A program made the translations under genes and the position numbers. The notes under the pieces were generated by a model, which saw only the letters and a program-made list of their open reading frames with translations, was not told the origin of the DNA and did not search any database. This document shows, one piece after another, positions 44,501 to 55,649 of a DNA stretch of 64,000 nucleotides. This DNA is from Cylicocyclus nassatus. Taxonomy: Eukaryota > Nematoda > Chromadorea > Rhabditida > Strongylidae. Location: positions 72,074,792 to 72,138,791 of the forward strand of contig CATQJL010000305.1 in the NCBI GenBank assembly GCA_958299035.1, given 5' to 3'. Position 1 is the first letter of the stretch. Every line of letters starts with the position of its first letter.

Positions 44501-46521
44501 CGTTAACGGCTTTCTTCGCGTTGAACCTTCAAGGTGCAAGAACATTTGATAGAGGCGAAGCTTCGGGCTTGGAAGTCGATTCACGTGCCTACTATTACCA
44601 CGAAATCCCCGAACACTTCACGTTTTCCACTCGCCATGGTTGGAAACCAAGAAGACGAGGCGGCAAAGAAATTGGCAGGATATATACGGTATCACCACGA
44701 GATCAGGAGCGTTATTGTCTCCGCATACTTCTGCTAAACACAAAAGGCAAGACTTCGTTTCAGGATCTCCGTACCGTCGATGGACAAATTTATGCAACAT
44801 TCTTAGATGCCGCCAAAGCTTCAGGCTATTTCGATGATGACACCTATTATAGGCAAAGTATGGAAGAAGCAGTCCAGTTCCAAACTCCGTCTACTTTGCG
44901 AAGCTTTTTCGCATGTCTGCTCTGCTATTGCGAAGTAGCAGATGCCCAGGAGCTTTGGAGTGACTTCGCAGTGGCAATGAGCGACGATTACTTGCATCAA
45001 GGACTGGCTGAAGAAGAAGCTGTTGCCATGGCGTATTTCGATGTAGCGGATAAAATGATACTCTTGGGAAGAGACCTGCGACAGATCGTGACACCTCCTG
45101 TAGAAGAGCGTCCTGAAATTCCAGTTGAGACGATAGATTTCGAACGACATCTCAGCGAAGGAGCGCGCATGTATGAGACATTGAACACCGATCAACGCGA
45201 AGCTGCTGATGACATTATCGCGTCAATGGAAAGTGACTGTAAAGGATGTTTCTTCATTGATGGTCCAGGCGGTAGCGGAAAAACTTATCTATACACTGTT
45301 CTTTACAACTTGGCTGTGGGGCAACGCCGCCGTGTGCTTTGTGTAGCGTGGACCGGCATAGCAGCTAATCTGCTTCCTGGCGGAAGAACTGTGATTTCCG
45401 CGTTCAAACTCAATATGGCTGACGGCAATCGTTCGTCACTGCTCAGAAGGCAACAGAGAGAGGCCCGAGAGCTTGCAAGTACTGATATCATCATTTGGGA
45501 CGAGATATCCATGGCTCCTAAATGCTCGCTCGAAGCCGTTGACACTTTGCTTCGCGATGTCATGCAGAATGACAGTCCGTTTGGAGGAAAGTTATTGATT
45601 GTAGGTGGCGATTTCCGTCAAGTTTTGCCAGTCGTTGAACACGGCCGACGTGAAGATGTTGTGGAAGCTTGCGTCAATAGGTCATCTCTATGGCCGCTCT
45701 TCAAGATCCACCATCTTCAAAGAAACATGCGAGCTCGAGATGCTGGGAATGACTGGCACACGTTTCTTTTGGACATAGGCAATGGGAGCAGTAACTCTGC
45801 AGATGGACGTGTTACCCTAGCAGAAAATATTATTTGCACCGGCAACATTGTTACAGAAGTTTTTGGCGAAGTCATTGATGCACAAGAGGCCCTTTACGAA
45901 CGAGCAATTCTAGCTCCGAAGAATGTGAATGTGAAGCAACTCAATGAAGACGCAATGCAGCGCTTGCGGGTGGAAGGTGGATGGGAAGAGCGCGTATACA
46001 GAAGTGTAGATAATGCTATACTTCATGCCGGAGATTCGGAATTATACCCGGTTGAATATCTAAACACACTCGAGCCATCGGGAATGCCACCGCATGAGCT
46101 AAGATTAAAAAAGGGAGCTATAATCATGCTTTTACGTAATCTTGATGTTACCAGAGGCCTTTGCAATGGGACACGCTTAAGAATCGAGACTTTGGGGCGT
46201 TTCGTATTAGGATGCCGATTTATTTGCGGGGAACGAAGAGACCAGCTAGCTGTAGTTCCGAGGATCGATAACTACTGCGAAAAACAACTACCATTTCGGC
46301 TAAGAAGACGTCAATTCCCCGTAAAGGTCGCGTTTGCTATGACGATAAACAAGTCCCAGGGGCAGTCGTTTACCAAAGTCGGTGTATATCTTCCCGAGGA
46401 CGTATTCAGCCATGGGCAACTTTATGTTGCCTTCTCACGGGTTCGAACACCGGCTGGCCTGAAAGTGAGCACACCAAAAAGAGCAGTTCGAAACATTGTC
46501 TATGAGGAGGTTTTGCACTAA
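41518..46521 (+). CDS. Helitron Rep-helicase, intact
   Basis: 1667 residues, uninterrupted, within the usual size range of Helitron proteins. The N-terminus (about 1-260) is made of 22-24 residue repeats of the form [18 protein letters not shown], very rich in Arg, Gln and Glu and probably helical. A CxxC pair (CVNCG near 316) and nearby cysteines may bind zinc. The Helitron N-terminal domain follows, with [20 protein letters not shown] near 560. The HUH nuclease has GLPHCHM (His770, His772) and YLYKYIYKG, with Tyr904 and Tyr908 as the expected catalytic pair. The Pif1-like SF1B helicase has GPGGSGKT (1249-1256), IIIWDEISM (Asp1328-Glu1329), [11 protein letters not shown] and, at the C-terminus, [10 protein letters not shown] and [11 protein letters not shown]. 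It nicks and joins the transposon ends and unwinds DNA. All key residues are present, so it may be active. The start is the only Met before the repeats. Confidence 0.96.
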   Translation: MIQSTEHSEMELNQQPEMRRRGRPRIYATDAERQRSFRSAETQRQRASRLRTDAQRHQLERQHEDAEQRSIRRQEDLQRHRDAREVESPTETAERRYADVQRHQRRRMAENSEERARRRSEDMQRQQRNREVESDGSRLERRLQDALRQQRRRQNESREDRAERLLANAERQQRRHQNESAEERGERRSENAERQQRRRQAESIEERDQRLLEQNRRQQRLLQNETHAEGVERRRRNAMRQRRYRAQEIEEEEAEYAQGSLERQRGQDQSEDQQALSLTRNGNRQRRNVSSILGIALRVRTTTTNHLGELDRRCVNCGALHFGFEVKQQHADTFGECCDYGRFALDFFDDFPTLIKELFIGNSSLPEVQQRCTNFFSNIRNFNSALAMASMGAQVDLPQGRGPYCYRIHGQIYHQIGPLHPAPGEDRQYGQVYILDTELAAQQRLGNVQNVNCDPELMRLLSEWFAYNNIYAQSFKMMSEVEKAEEEAARRENRHPTVIRMVFDENRERGISRGRYAVPTSNEVAVIYVGNDNDVPSTRNLAVHLRSSEGVSLMRISDLDKRCDPLTYPLLFPSGRGGWDPNLTDRRGVRITQMKYYSYLFSIRDSFNPILRARKLFQQFAVDAYVKIEQNRLNYHRTHQVTLRADSYRGLQDYLAGDDIRGPPGRRIVLASSHIGSPRAMQQSYQDAMAIVARFGKPTYFLTMTCNPKWPEIQENLYDGQIATDRPDLTARVFYGKLKHLCEDLFKNHVLGEVQAYVYVIEFQKRGLPHCHMLIIMKNGWKAETVDDVDSAVCAEIPCQEEEPQAFAAVTSFMIHKKCGLEDPHSPCMRDGTCSKHFPKQLCERTSMEQDGYPKYRRRNRTNVVINGVSYNDEWVVPTNLYLITKFQCHINLEICGTVSAVKYLYKYIYKGPDRARITIGSGADGSAIDEIKQHLDTRYVCPPQALYRVFGYPLQDKSHTVFRLAVHLPEYQTVHFVAGEEQQGVDRAQNSFTTLTAFFALNLQGARTFDRGEASGLEVDSRAYYYHEIPEHFTFSTRHGWKPRRRGGKEIGRIYTVSPRDQERYCLRILLLNTKGKTSFQDLRTVDGQIYATFLDAAKASGYFDDDTYYRQSMEEAVQFQTPSTLRSFFACLLCYCEVADAQELWSDFAVAMSDDYLHQGLAEEEAVAMAYFDVADKMILLGRDLRQIVTPPVEERPEIPVETIDFERHLSEGARMYETLNTDQREAADDIIASMESDCKGCFFIDGPGGSGKTYLYTVLYNLAVGQRRRVLCVAWTGIAANLLPGGRTVISAFKLNMADGNRSSLLRRQQREARELASTDIIIWDEISMAPKCSLEAVDTLLRDVMQNDSPFGGKLLIVGGDFRQVLPVVEHGRREDVVEACVNRSSLWPLFKIHHLQRNMRARDAGNDWHTFLLDIGNGSSNSADGRVTLAENIICTGNIVTEVFGEVIDAQEALYERAILAPKNVNVKQLNEDAMQRLRVEGGWEERVYRSVDNAILHAGDSELYPVEYLNTLEPSGMPPHELRLKKGAIIMLLRNLDVTRGLCNGTRLRIETLGRFVLGCRFICGERRDQLAVVPRIDNYCEKQLPFRLRRRQFPVKVAFAMTINKSQGQSFTKVGVYLPEDVFSHGQLYVAFSRVRTPAGLKVSTPKRAVRNIVYEEVLH

Positions 46522-47923
46522 TCGTTATTACTCGCATCTTTAATTACTACTACTCGGAGTATTACTTGGTTCTCAGGAGAATGAGAGAAAGATCACAATT
46601 ATATAGCTCCCTGATATCTCATCTGTTAAATGAACGTGACTCATGCCCAAACTGTAAGAAAAAATAGAATATCATTAAGGTAAAATAGCCAAATCGAGCT
46701 TCAGGTACCTTCTCCTCCCACCCATATTTGTCTAAATAAATGCTGAAATTTGTCGGAAGAGCAACTATCTGTTATGCAAATGAGCCTGATAAAAACAAAA
46801 ATGATTCATACTTTCAATGATATGAGGACAAGTAACATAACGGTATCGAATTGTAACGTGACCGCTATTTTTGGCTACTTAGATGGCAAAAATGCACTGA
46901 GAATTTCTTCATCAGCAAGAATTTATTATGGCGAGTCAAGAACCCGGGAACAATATTTTATTTTATGTAGACAATGTTAAGGTTAAAACGTTACAAATGT
47001 ATGTGAATAGTTCTCAAAATGTTAAAAAGATTGATATAACACAGTTTTCGTTTACTCCAGGAATCAGTTATCGTCAGTACACAAGATATATTTTGCCATA
47101 CAAAGTGAGCACACGGCAGCCTATGAGCTATGCTAAATCACGAACTCTCATACACAAGGTGCAAAGTTTGTTTTTTATAAGAGTTTAGATTCGTAAAAAC
47201 ACGTTACAGGGGTTCCTCATATCAAAAACAATGTGAGCGTAAGCCTACTGTCAGCAATAACAGGCTAAGATGTTACGAAAATTCTCGCTGCTCAACGATG
47301 TCATTGCTGAAGACATTTTCACATGTGGTCAAGTGATAAACAAGCCGAGACTTCTCGAAATCGCCATACTCAGGACACGAACAGCAAATTTTCCGAAACG
47401 GCTTTCAACTTGAAATGAAAGAATAGTGGAAAAGCCCTGAATCAGATAATTTTTGAAGAAAATTACTTTATTATTCTGAAGTACTTAGTTTGCATCGCGA
47501 TAATGAATGTTATGGACGTAGCATAATGAGCACCTGTAAAAAGCTTTACTCATAATTTTGCGATTACTGAGCAGATCTTTTCGTGATTTCGTGAATGAAC
47601 TAAGTAGTCAACTACAAAATTTATTCTGAAGAATTTTGTGTCATTGAGTCACTCAACAAGAATAAATTATTCAAATTTAGTGATTTTGTCCGAATCACCA
47701 ACAAAACTATCAGTCATAGAATTTATGATTTTGAAAAGAGCTATACATGTGAAACTCAGAAGAAAACTCAGAAGATTATATGTCCGCACTTTCTGCTGAT
47801 CACATTCACAAATTTATACGGTGCGTCTCAATATTCTCAATTTTGAGTGGTATTACTCTGAAATTTTATAATGGAGTTTGTCAAAACTTCTCAATGCGCC
47901 GGTCTGAGAGCCAAAGTCTGAGA

Positions 47924-47940
47924 GTCCGGCGAAGCCGGAC
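47924..47940 (+). terminator. Helitron 3' terminal hairpin
   Basis: Perfect 7-bp stem GTCCGGC/GCCGGAC with a GAA loop, seven bases before the CTGG end. In Helitrons this hairpin acts as the transposition terminator, not a transcription terminator. Confidence 0.75.
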
Positions 47941-48152
47941 GATCAGACTGGTATATTTATATGTGTCATCTTTCTCAAGCTTCTTTGCTCGGTCTTGTCA
48001 TCATTGTCTAACCTATTATGACTTATCTATTTTGTTTTTGGTTTTCGATATACCCTTTTCTAACGTTACTTCAATATGAGTGATGGTATGAAACTTTGAT
48101 TTCCCATCTGGTTCTGCTCTAAAAGGTTTAAATTCCATCGTTCTTCAGTTTA

Positions 48153-48354
48153 GGCCTCGGACAGAGTTCACGCGATTTGATCGTCGCGATTTAATCGCCG
48201 CGCTTTTCATTCATTTTCATTTTACATTCGAAGTTTTTCGCTAACAAAGTATCGCAACCGGGATGCAAGTTGGTCGGCATGCAATGAACTTGTAACAGTT
48301 GTCTTGTCGCAATTGAATCGCGACGATCAAAGCGCGTGAACTCTATCCGAGGCC
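48153..48354. mobile_element. PIF/Harbinger-type MITE with TTA duplication
   Basis: GGCCTCGGACAGAGTTCACG and CGATTTGATCGTCGCGATT are mirrored at the right (AATCGCGACGATCAAAGCGC, GTGAACTCTATCCGAGGCC). TTA flanks both sides (48150-48152, 48355-48357). A second, right-truncated copy is at 51409-51585. Confidence 0.85.
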
Positions 48355-48359
48355 TTAGC

Positions 48360-49825
48360 ATGACAATCTCGTACCAGTCTGGAGTGAAACAAATTTTTGT
48401 TCTGCAGTCGCGAGCTGTTTTCGATTGACCAGCAGCAAGTGAACAATGTGAAATCTCATTTGAAGTTACAACGTATCTGCACGAAGTTCTTGAAAGCAAA
48501 GTGAACATTTTGTCATACTTCCTGCATATCGAAATCTGCATCATTGTATCTTCAGGTGGGACACACGGCAGCAGAATGGTCGGGCGTGAATGTTGGTCTT
48601 GGTGCAAATGACCGTAGAACAAAGACAAAAAGGATGTGAAGAACGCGTGAGTTCATTTTTGAGTTTCCCTTCGTTTACAAGAATATATTGCTAAGCCACC
48701 TGCTTTACCTTATCGAGCATTACGGCATATCGTGGCGCCTTCGTCTATACTCGGTCGTACTTTGATCTCAGCTTGTGTGTACGAGCTCGTCTTGAGATTC
48801 TCCGGTACTTCGTTTCACAAACTTGGATGCTAATTTTCTACAACAATTGTTACTTTTTGCGTTATTACAGTCATTAGACACTCTCATTCTTGTGACTACA
48901 TGTATGTTGATATCTTAAGGTACATTCTTCTTTCTCGTTTTGTTCTTAACTTGAACGTCGTGCTCTTTGCAAACTTTACTCCGTAGAAATATATTTACTT
49001 GACTGTTGAGTTGCTGTGAAGTCACAAAATCTCGGCTGTCACGGAAATTTCCCTTGCTAATATGGTTTAAATTTTGCTTAGGAGAGTGTACTGTCACAGT
49101 AGCTCAAAGTACCGATACGAATTCTTATAATGTGCAACTCAGTTGATCTTGCAGATTTCTTGGTTCTTTTATGTTATTGCTAGCCCTTTGGACAGTTTAG
49201 TTGTTGAAAGCCTCAAATCTGTTTTTCCCGGCTTTCACTAAAATACTTTTTTGTAGTGGTTTACACGCGAAGAAATTTTGGTGCAGTAATCGATGCGGAC
49301 TTGCTACTGCTGTTACCATACGTTAGGTTCCCTGCGAGACTTCAGATCGCGCTGGAATCCGTTGTACGGATTGTCCATCAGTCCTTATTAAGTATCTTGC
49401 TTATTTGTGTCTCTGGAGGCCCGGGAATGGATTCCGAATTTTGAGAGTTGGCTGTAAGAGTAGTAAAATTTGGAATAGTTTTCAAAAATTCAAATCAGCC
49501 TTGTAAAATTATTTTCTTTTTTTTCAAAATTATATGGGTTCTGGACAAGTTTAAATTTTAGGAAACATCCCATATGTAAAAGAAATAGCACTATCTGACT
49601 TCTCGGATTAGGGTAGCCAGGATTGGGCATCAAGCGGAAAGTCGTAAAAATTTTCCGATGTCAAAGGGGAGGTCGTTTTGAGAATTGCGGGATGCCACCT
49701 CTTGCCGGAAGCTGGAGATGACACTTGGTAGGAGGATTTAGAGTAATTTGCGCACTTAGGAAATATGCGAATCTTACATAGAGATTCCGGTTTCGGATTG
49801 TGACGCGATTCGTGAGTAGTATATA
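48360..49825. other. no gene recognised
   Basis: AT-rich sequence. 49480-49560 has a TTCAAAAATTCAAATCAGCC stretch resembling the hAT MITE interior, perhaps a remnant. Nothing else is identified. Confidence 0.35.
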
Positions 49826-49829
49826 AGGA

Positions 49830-50159
49830 GTGCGCAAAACTTTGAGATGTCTAATGGAAAAGCTAGATCTTTTGGTCTTTATTCTGCGCGCCTGCGCCTA
49901 TCCGTCAGACGCGCCCAACATCGCGGATGGAGATGAAGACGGTGACGGCTGGCTCAAAACCATGGGGAATAATCTCGCGGCTCCTCCGAGTATTCGCTTC
50001 GTCGACCCCTATATAAAGGTGTATAATTTGGCGAACCTCATTGAGCGCCTAACTTCCGTTTCGTTACCTAGGCTTCCGCCAGATTATCTAGAGTATTGGA
50101 CACGCTCGTTGTTTCCCATTAAATGGGCCACTTCCCAACCCATAGAATTTCGCTGCTGA
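49830..50159 (+). CDS. hypothetical open frame, 109 codons
   Basis: Codes for a protein with balanced composition, ending SLPRLPPDYLEYWTRSLFPI and a short tail. It may be a fragment of a retroelement ORF or an exon. No catalytic motif, signal peptide or membrane segment is visible. It lies 110 bases from repeat B. The family is not recognised. Confidence 0.3.
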   Translation: MRKTLRCLMEKLDLLVFILRACAYPSDAPNIADGDEDGDGWLKTMGNNLAAPPSIRFVDPYIKVYNLANLIERLTSVSLPRLPPDYLEYWTRSLFPIKWATSQPIEFRC

Positions 50160-50271
50160 ATGCCAAACAGTTCCGTTTTTCGTGCAAAACTTTCCCTAAC
50201 CTCGCTACTCGCTCCAGCGGCACCTGGAAATGAGGTACAAAGCTATACTCAGATTCCCTGGGAACCCTAAC

Positions 50272-51367
50272 AATTAGTGACTGGTTGTAAAAACTCGTCT
50301 AAGCCATAAATTTCACACGTCCACCTGAAGGTCACTAATTCCCAACGACATTTATCTTCTTAATGCTAAGTTCAACATCAAGGGCATGCACGAAAACAAG
50401 ATATCACTCGACGAGATTAACACACACACATGTTCATGGATAAGGATGAAGGCACGACCCTCAAGGATGGAGAAGAGGAGAGGGTAGTGCCTAGAGTCAC
50501 GTGTGGCACTCCGTCTTTCGATTTGTTGTCTGCCTTATATACAGCCCTACGTCCATAGTACCGTCACTTCTTCAACTTTGTGACTACGGTATACTGCGTT
50601 CTACCGGAAGCCTCTTAGGTCACTTTTTTCTCCGCCTCAATTTATCCGCGACCTTTACCCATCTTCGGGCTAAACCGTAACCATTTCTTTCTTGGGGTGA
50701 TTCGTGCAGTTTGCGACTCCTTCTGCAAATCCTCTCCACATAAAGTCATTATGCAAAGGAGATTTGTCATGGGGGGGGGGGGGGGGGAACGTTCACACTT
50801 CTCGCGAAACTGGTGAATGACTGTGGCGTTGGGTTGTGTTCACAAAACGAGTTTTGAACATATTGACGAGGTTGTCCGCAGTTGTTCTTGTCCTCTGTCC
50901 TGATGCGTTACACGTATTCGGCCTATTAGCGTAGTTCCAGCGATTCGCGTTAGTAAACGGACGAGGTCGAAACGGGGGTCGGCAATTGTAAGATCCTCTC
51001 GAATTGCGAACTTAGTCGATCCTCTTGTTAGTCTCTGTCCTTGCTTGAATCTATTCTGCATTACATTTTTCCTTTGTGGCCTTACCTTCATTTGGCTCAG
51101 CTCTCGCTCAACTCAAATACTGGGAGCGGGCGAGCCGCGGCCTCAAAAGGCCTTTTCGGCCCGTTCGCGGCCTTAATTTGGGAACGTGGCCGGAATGCGG
51201 CCGAGCCGCGGGCCGAATATGGCTTACCGGCTCAGCCGCGGCCTTAATGATGGGGGTGGAGCATTGCAGCGGCTGAGCCGCGGACCAAAATCTCTATAAT
51301 GAAACTCCGGCCGAGCCGCGGCCCGTGTCAGTTAAAGTCCGCGGCTCGGCCGCTCCCAGTATCTGAG
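50272..51367 (-). repeat. 1.1-kb dispersed repeat, copy B (inverted)
   Basis: Reverse of copy A (37200-38306), beginning CTAACAATTAGTGACTGG and ending with the GC-rich module (GCCGCTCCCAGTATCTGAG). It differs from A by point changes, small indels and a long G run (50773-50788) where A has a C run on the other strand. The copies lie about 12 kb apart in head-on orientation and bracket the Helitron. Confidence 0.8.
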
Positions 51368-51408
51368 TGGGTAAAGTCTAGCCACCAAACGATAGCTTGC
51401 TGCATTAA

Positions 51409-51585
51409 GCCTCGGACAAAGTTCACACGATTTGATCGTCGCGATTTTTCCATTCATTTTCATTTTACATTCGAAAATTTCGAGCTGGAAAAGTATCACA
51501 ACCGAAATGCAAGCTGATCGGCATGCAATGAACTCGTAACAGTTGTCTTGCAGCGATTGAATCGCGACGATCAAATCACGTGAAA
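51409..51585. mobile_element. PIF/Harbinger-type MITE, truncated copy
   Basis: Starts GCCTCGGACAAAGTTCACAC and follows the copy at 48153-48354 to AATCGCGACGATCAAATCAC, then loses the last ~15 bases of the right repeat. It lies 40 bases from the end of repeat B. Confidence 0.75.
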
Positions 51586-51599
51586 AGATTATGAAAATG

Positions 51600-52430
51600 T
51601 GTTGATGGATAGTATCAAATCAGGTTAACTTCTAATAGTTCAAGTTTACTAGAATACCGCGCTAATGTGGTCGTGATTTCTCTCATCATAGTATTTTTCG
51701 ATTTTGACACCAAGAATTCGACCATCTCAATTATTTGTTGTAGTGTAATGGATTTTGTGCTACTTTGCTTTAAAACTGGAGAGAGCAGGTCATGCCGGAA
51801 CGGTCTGCAGAGCAGGGAAACCGGTTGGAGAGTTTTGGCAAAGTTTTGTGAATGGAAGAAAAGCGGCACTTCCAAAAAGGAATCTCACTAGCGATTGGAT
51901 TTGATAATTGTGATTGGATGTGAACTATGGTGTCTTTTACCAGCGGAGAATTCAAAATGCAAAATTGCTACAAAGTGCTACAAAAACCTCTGAGAGGATG
52001 TTGTGAACAGTTTCCGATCGATAGAATCGCGATCAGTAAAAATCTGATGTATTTTTCAATATGAGGGACACCGCCACACGCGAACAGACACAGAAGTGCA
52101 GTTAGTTCTTGAAATTTTGGAAAAACGGGCATTTTGGATTGGAAACTCCGAGTGTGGAAGTCTGGAAAGCGCTGAAAAGTTCTGGCAAGGATTAGAAGAT
52201 ATCTTATTTCGGGTGAGAAACTGTGAGGTAATGCACTGCGATAAATGCAACTTGAAAGGAAGAACAAGCCGAAACCTAAGGTAGACCGAAGAGTGTAGAG
52301 ATATATTCGAAGGACGTCGTTTAGGAAAAGATTGGTGTAGAAAACTATTTAACAGAAAATTCTATTGAAAATTCCCCATTTGTTTTATCCTACCCTATTC
52401 TTCTATTTCGTTTAGAAGAAGGAAACCCAT
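51600..52430. other. no gene recognised
   Basis: Overlapping frames up to 99 codons on the minus strand (52267-51968) show no known motif. Confidence 0.3.
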
Positions 52431-52432
52431 GA

Positions 52433-52498
52433 AGAAGAGGGCAGGGAGGGGAGGAGGGGGGGAGGAAGGGGGGGGGGGGAGGGGGGAGGGGAGGAGAA
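52433..52498 (+). repeat. G-rich purine tract
   Basis: Sixty-odd bases of A and G with many G3+ runs, able in principle to form G-quadruplexes or triplex. It is low-complexity; proline-rich and glycine-rich frames across it are artefacts. Confidence 0.7.
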
Positions 52499-52639
52499 AC
52501 ATTAGCTTAGAATTCTGGGAACATGAATATAGTATAGTTGTGCCTGTGGAGAGTAGAGCGGTACTACGGAACGGCAACAAGAAGCCTTTAGAGAGAGAGA
52601 GAGTAGGTGATAACGACTGGCACGTTTATTAGAAAAATA

Positions 52640-53174
52640 TTGGGTTGGCATATGAGTTTTGCAACTTATTTCGTAATTTTTCTCTTTTTGGCTTTGACGT
52701 ATCCATTTTTGGGCATGATGTAGATTAGGTAGTAGGCTATAAATGTACGCAAACAGTTTGATTTTTAGTGGCAGAATGGAGACAATTTATGCATTTTTCG
52801 AAAAGTGGTCAAGTTCGATATCACAAGGGTCGGAAAACCAAAAATATATTCGTTCTCAGTCTAAATCAAACAAATCAAGCCGAAGTTGTACCCAGATTGT
52901 AGATAGAGGAATCTATAATGATCTACAGAGTTTCGGATTGATCTGTCTGATCCCGACTGAGAACGGCTTTATTTTTGATTTGCCAACCCTTGAAATTTGA
53001 AATGGACCAGCTTTGGAAAATGCGTGATTTTTCTTTACTTCGCCACCAGAAAACAAACCGTTTCGGTACATTTGTAGCCTACTATCTAGTCTACATCATA
53101 CCCAAAATTGAAAGCGTCACAGTTAGAAAGAGAAAAGTTACGAAGTAAATTGCAAAACTTATGTGCCAACTTAA
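52640..53174. mobile_element. mariner-type non-autonomous element, TA duplication
   Basis: The ends TTGGGTTGGCATATGAGTTT and AAACTTATGTGCCAACTTAA are inverted repeats resembling the mariner TTAGGTTGGC terminus. TA lies on both sides (52638-52639, 53175-53176). Similarity between the ends extends about 140 bp (TGATGTAGATTAGGTAGTAG against the reverse of CTACTATCTAGTCTACATCA). There is no transposase inside. Confidence 0.85.
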
Positions 53175-53392
53175 TACCAGACATCACAAGGGTTGTGGAG
53201 TTTTGACTACGGTAGCCGTGGCATGGGGCTGTTCAAACCCGATTAGTTGAAAGAGTGTTTGAGTTTCTTCTAGGACATTTGTATGTTGAAAACTAGTTAA
53301 ATCAATCAGTCTTTGTGCATAAAGCTACGCATGCCTGGGAGATTAATGTTCGCCACCAAACTCCAGAAGTTCTGATTTTTAACACATTGCCT

Positions 53393-53562
53393 CACAAGGG
53401 AACGATCCCAAGTCAAGGTGGCGAATTGGAATGAACCGCACATCATTAGATGCGTCTTGATGAGTTAATTCCAAATCTGCCTTTCATATCTGCGCAGCCA
53501 TTCTCTGCAACAAGTTATAAGCGTTTGAAAATGTGAAGCCACTGGGGTTTCAACGCAATGTC
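53393..53562 (-). repeat. inverted partner of 54853-55022
   Basis: CAAGTCAAGGTGGCGAATTG, CCGCACATCATTAGATGCGT and TATAAGCGTTTGAAAATGTG match the reverse of 54853-55022. The pair brackets a MITE, the GTTGCCGGT run and a retroelement tail. Confidence 0.65.
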
Positions 53563-53610
53563 CTTCAAAATCCAACTTTAGAATGTATGGCTAACATGAT
53601 ATTGAGTGTA

Positions 53611-53813
53611 CTAATTTCAAGGAATGCTCACATTCAAAAGAAACATAACTAAGTGGTTTTTAAACAACTAATTTTCGAGGTATGGCGCTGTATTATTACC
53701 AAATTTGTACTTTTCATTGCTCATAGCTTTTACTAACGAACTTTAGTTGCTTTTCAGTTGTTCAAATGCACTTATTTGTGTTTCTTTTGAATGTGAGCAT
53801 TCCTTGAAATAAG
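53611..53813. mobile_element. Tc1/mariner-type MITE, TA duplication
   Basis: CTAATTTCAAGGAATGCTCA and CATTCAAAAGAAACATAA are mirrored by TTTGTGTTTCTTTTGAATGT and GAGCATTCCTTGAAATAAG. TA lies on both sides (53609-53610, 53814-53815). It is 203 bp and non-coding. Confidence 0.8.
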
Positions 53814-53829
53814 TAAACTCAGTATCAGT

Positions 53830-54020
53830 ATGCTGCTGATGTTGCCTTTGTTTCTCGTGTTGCCGGTGTTGCCATGTTGCCGGTGTTGCTCATGTTGCCG
53901 ATGTTGCCGGTGGTGTTGCTCATGTTTCTGGTGTTGCCGATGTTGCCGGTGTTGCTCGTGTTGCCGGTGTTGCCGATGTTGCTGGTGTTGCTCGTGTTGC
54001 TCATGTTCCCAGTGTTACCG
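53830..54020. repeat. GTTGCCGGT minisatellite
   Basis: Irregular tandem run of 9-base units GTTGCCGRT and GTTGCTCRT. A Cys-rich frame on one strand and a Gly/Asn/Ser-rich frame on the other are by-products. It is related to the run at 5855-6097. Confidence 0.8.
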
Positions 54021-54699
54021 CTCAAAGGCGGTGGCGGCGCGGGTGGCACTGGTGGCGTCGGCGGCGCCGGTGACGTGGGTGGCACTGGCGGTGTCGACAA
54101 CACCGGCAGGGTATGGCCAAGGCCTTATAACCCATATCAAGCCACCATGTTAGTGCAGGCCTGAACAACAATTTTCCTTTTCCCAACCTTTAATGCTTGC
54201 TGACTTGCTCTAGTTGAGTTATTAACGCGGAATTTTGTTGATTTTCTCTCGGAGCATTGGTCTCTCCCCGGAATTCTTTTGGGCAAGGTTTTTCTGCTAC
54301 TCTACTAACCAAGCCCGCTTTGCTTACTTTGGTATTTCGAGAGCACTTTGCTAGCGTACGAGTATGAAGGATCACCACCTCCAAAACTTGCAACAACCTA
54401 TTGATCTTCTCGATTACAATGTTCCATTACAACACTTCTTATTAATCAAGTATTCTCGAGTAACTGACTCTTCCTATTAGCCTCATGCGGTGGGAGTATA
54501 TCCACCATGCAATCCTGAGTTAGATAGTTTATCTCAGGGACGTTTTGCTGGCAGTAATGGGGGCATGGGTACCATCTCCATGATCACATCTTTATGACAA
54601 TTGTAGTCCAGAGCAGTCACATGCAAGCTCTATCAAACATCTTCTTAACCAATTTAAAGGTATGGACCCAACGGCACGGTGGACCTTGACTGTTCGATT

Positions 54700-54760
54700 T
54701 ACTGTGTGTGTATTTTTTTTCTCTTGTTCTTTTTGTAAGGAACGCCATAGAGCGTATGAA

Positions 54761-54811
<51 letters not shown>

Positions 54812-54813
54812 AT
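54700..54813 (+). repeat. non-LTR or SINE 3' tail with (TAAA)n
   Basis: A T-rich stretch, then GGAACGCCATAGAGCGTATG and about 14 AATA/TAAA units. It is the same family as 1075-1190 in the opposite orientation. Confidence 0.55.
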
Positions 54814-54852
54814 ATCATGCTAGTCATACACTCCCAAGTTGGATTTTTAAGC

Positions 54853-55022
54853 ACATTATGCATTGAAGCCCCAGTGACTTCACATTTTCAAGCGCTTATA
54901 ACTTTTTGCAGAAAAAGGCTCCGCAGATTTAAAAGCTGGATTTGGAATCAACTCATTAAGACGCATTTAATGATATGCGGTTCATACCAAATTGCCACCT
55001 TGAGTTGGGATTGTTCCCTTGT
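54853..55022 (+). repeat. inverted partner of 53393-53562
   Basis: GCATTGAAGCCCCAGTGACT, CACATTTTCAAGCGCTTATA and GACGCATTTAATGATATGCG match the reverse of 53393-53562. Confidence 0.65.
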
Positions 55023-55119
55023 CAGACACACAGCTAGTCCGAGGCGCTTTAAACTGGTACGTATATGCTGAGTGTTGGTTGTTAGATAGTGTGCTCTTTG
55101 AGAATTTTGTGCGTGCATC

Positions 55120-55646
55120 GATCGGCGCCAAACTTTGCACACATATAGGCTGTTGCATGGCGAAGGCGCAATATCTTTGGGTGCAAGCGCGGCTTTATTA
55201 GCCGCAGAGCGCATGAGGCGCAGGATTCACAACAATGGGGACACGAGCCCGCCGTGTTTGCGTCCGCTTAAGTGATACTGTTTCTGCGCCTTCGTCATGC
55301 AGTAGCCTTTATGTTTTCGTCACCGGTCCACCCCGTAAGCTACTTTTCGCATCGAAATTCCAACTTCTTCTATTGATTTATCAATTTTGAAGAAAAATGA
55401 GCTTTATCAGCTAGTATCAAACGCTTCCAACTTTCATGCAATCAATTGAGGTAGAACTCCTTTTCATTCCACGATGAGGGAGGGAGGTGAAAGCGATGCG
55501 GTTTAGAAAGTATTTGCATCGCGTCACAGGAGTAAAACAAAACTGAAAACGCAGATAAGTTGAGTTTTTAGAGTTGAGCACCAAATTTGCTCTTTGTTGA
55601 GTTAGTTGAAAACACGTTGCGAACAAGCCGGGCATATCAGCTAGTA
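55120..55646 (+). mobile_element. degenerate Helitron-like remnant
   Basis: CGCCAAACTTTGCACACATA and TAAGCTACTTTTCGCATCGA resemble sequences inside the Helitron at 31850-32543 (CCAAACTTGGCACACATA, TAGGCTACTTTTCG). The interval ends GCCGGGCATATCAGCTAG then T, like that element's 3' end. An earlier CAGCTAGT at 55417 is an alternative end. The 5' terminus is not found. Confidence 0.5.
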
Positions 55647-55649
55647 ATG

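Larger units (their letters stand above)
39311..47951 (+). mobile_element. autonomous Helitron
   Basis: An 8.6-kb rolling-circle transposon. The 5' end is placed at A|TCAAGACC, followed about 45 bases later by a GTCTGTCTGTCTGTCTGT run, the same layout as the element at 31850. The 3' end is placed at CTGG|T (47948-47952), seven bases after a GTCCGGC-GAA-GCCGGAC hairpin; CTRR preceded by a hairpin is the Helitron 3' signal. The A...T flanks fit the usual AT target. It has no inverted repeats and no target duplication, as expected. It holds one protein gene (41518-46521), 2.2 kb of non-coding 5' sequence and 1.4 kb of 3' sequence. I found no captured host gene. Confidence 0.78.
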
